In this document: in pieces, positions 63,938 through 64,000 of the stretch
How the letters are laid out: each line of letters begins with the position of its first letter
Position numbering within the stretch: the first letter of the stretch is position 1
Source of the DNA: Elysia chlorotica
Lineage: Eukaryota > Mollusca > Gastropoda > Plakobranchidae
Length of the DNA: 64,000 nucleotides
Assembly (NCBI GenBank): GCA_003991915.1
Contig: RQTK01000024.1
Location: forward strand, 643,762 to 707,761
Direction of reading: 5' to 3'
Notes under the pieces: generated by a model
Databases searched by the model: none
What the model was told of the DNA's origin: nothing
Seen by the model: the letters and a program-made list of their open reading frames with translations, nothing else
Position numbers and translations under genes: made by a program

Positions 63938-64000
63938 TATTGGGTGCTTTATCCTCAGCTTAGCACAAGTGGCTTGTATTCTATTCCCAGCTCTGATCTT

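Overview
This is a eukaryotic nuclear window. Small coding exons are separated by long AT-rich introns with GT..AG borders. There are many simple repeats, homopolymer runs and broken transposable elements. The proteins are animal housekeeping types, and the DNA is rich in short palindromes such as ACATGT and CTAGATCTAG. Overall it looks like a lophotrochozoan, most likely a gastropod mollusc. That placement is an inference; no species marker is present.

Layout from left to right: 1-10.5 kb is an AT-rich stretch with no gene I can support. 10.6-13.7 kb (minus) is one long coding exon for a SMUG1-type uracil-DNA glycosylase with very large low-complexity tails. 13.9-17.7 kb (minus) is ELP6, in two exons, with a one-base frame break near its 5' end. 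ELP6 lies head to head with NUF2 (19.85-28.8 kb, plus), which I could assemble in twelve phase-consistent coding exons. 28.8-33.0 kb is a tail-to-tail spacer with a large Tigger/pogo-like element. 33.0-40.2 kb (minus) is DXO: seven coding exons were found, but a LINE fragment sits where a short linker segment should be. 43.5-45.6 kb (minus) is an unrecognised two-exon, single-pass membrane protein, with a decayed duplicate of its last exon just downstream. 50.9-52.2 kb is an internally deleted LINE. 52.4-57.3 kb (plus) is RPP21, four exons. 62.4-63.9 kb (minus) is an ankyrin-repeat protein with a probable SOCS box.

The recognised genes belong to basic RNA, DNA and chromosome processes: base-excision repair (SMUG1-like), tRNA wobble-uridine modification (ELP6), kinetochore attachment (NUF2), removal of faulty 5' mRNA ends (DXO), tRNA 5' processing (RPP21) and probable ubiquitin-ligase substrate choice (ankyrin/SOCS). 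They do not form one pathway. DXO and RPP21 are both in the human extended MHC region and NUF2 is on an MHC paralogon, so the grouping may be old synteny.

The mobile-element content is rich: four short TIR elements of one family, a larger Tigger/pogo-like element, a hAT-like element with an 8-bp duplication, a TIR element with a 6-bp duplication, a tRNA-derived SINE family and three LINE fragments. The observations most worth checking are the tailed SMUG1 protein, the LINE-interrupted DXO, the ELP6 frame break, the very close ELP6/SMUG1 spacing and the unrecognised membrane protein with its duplicated exon.
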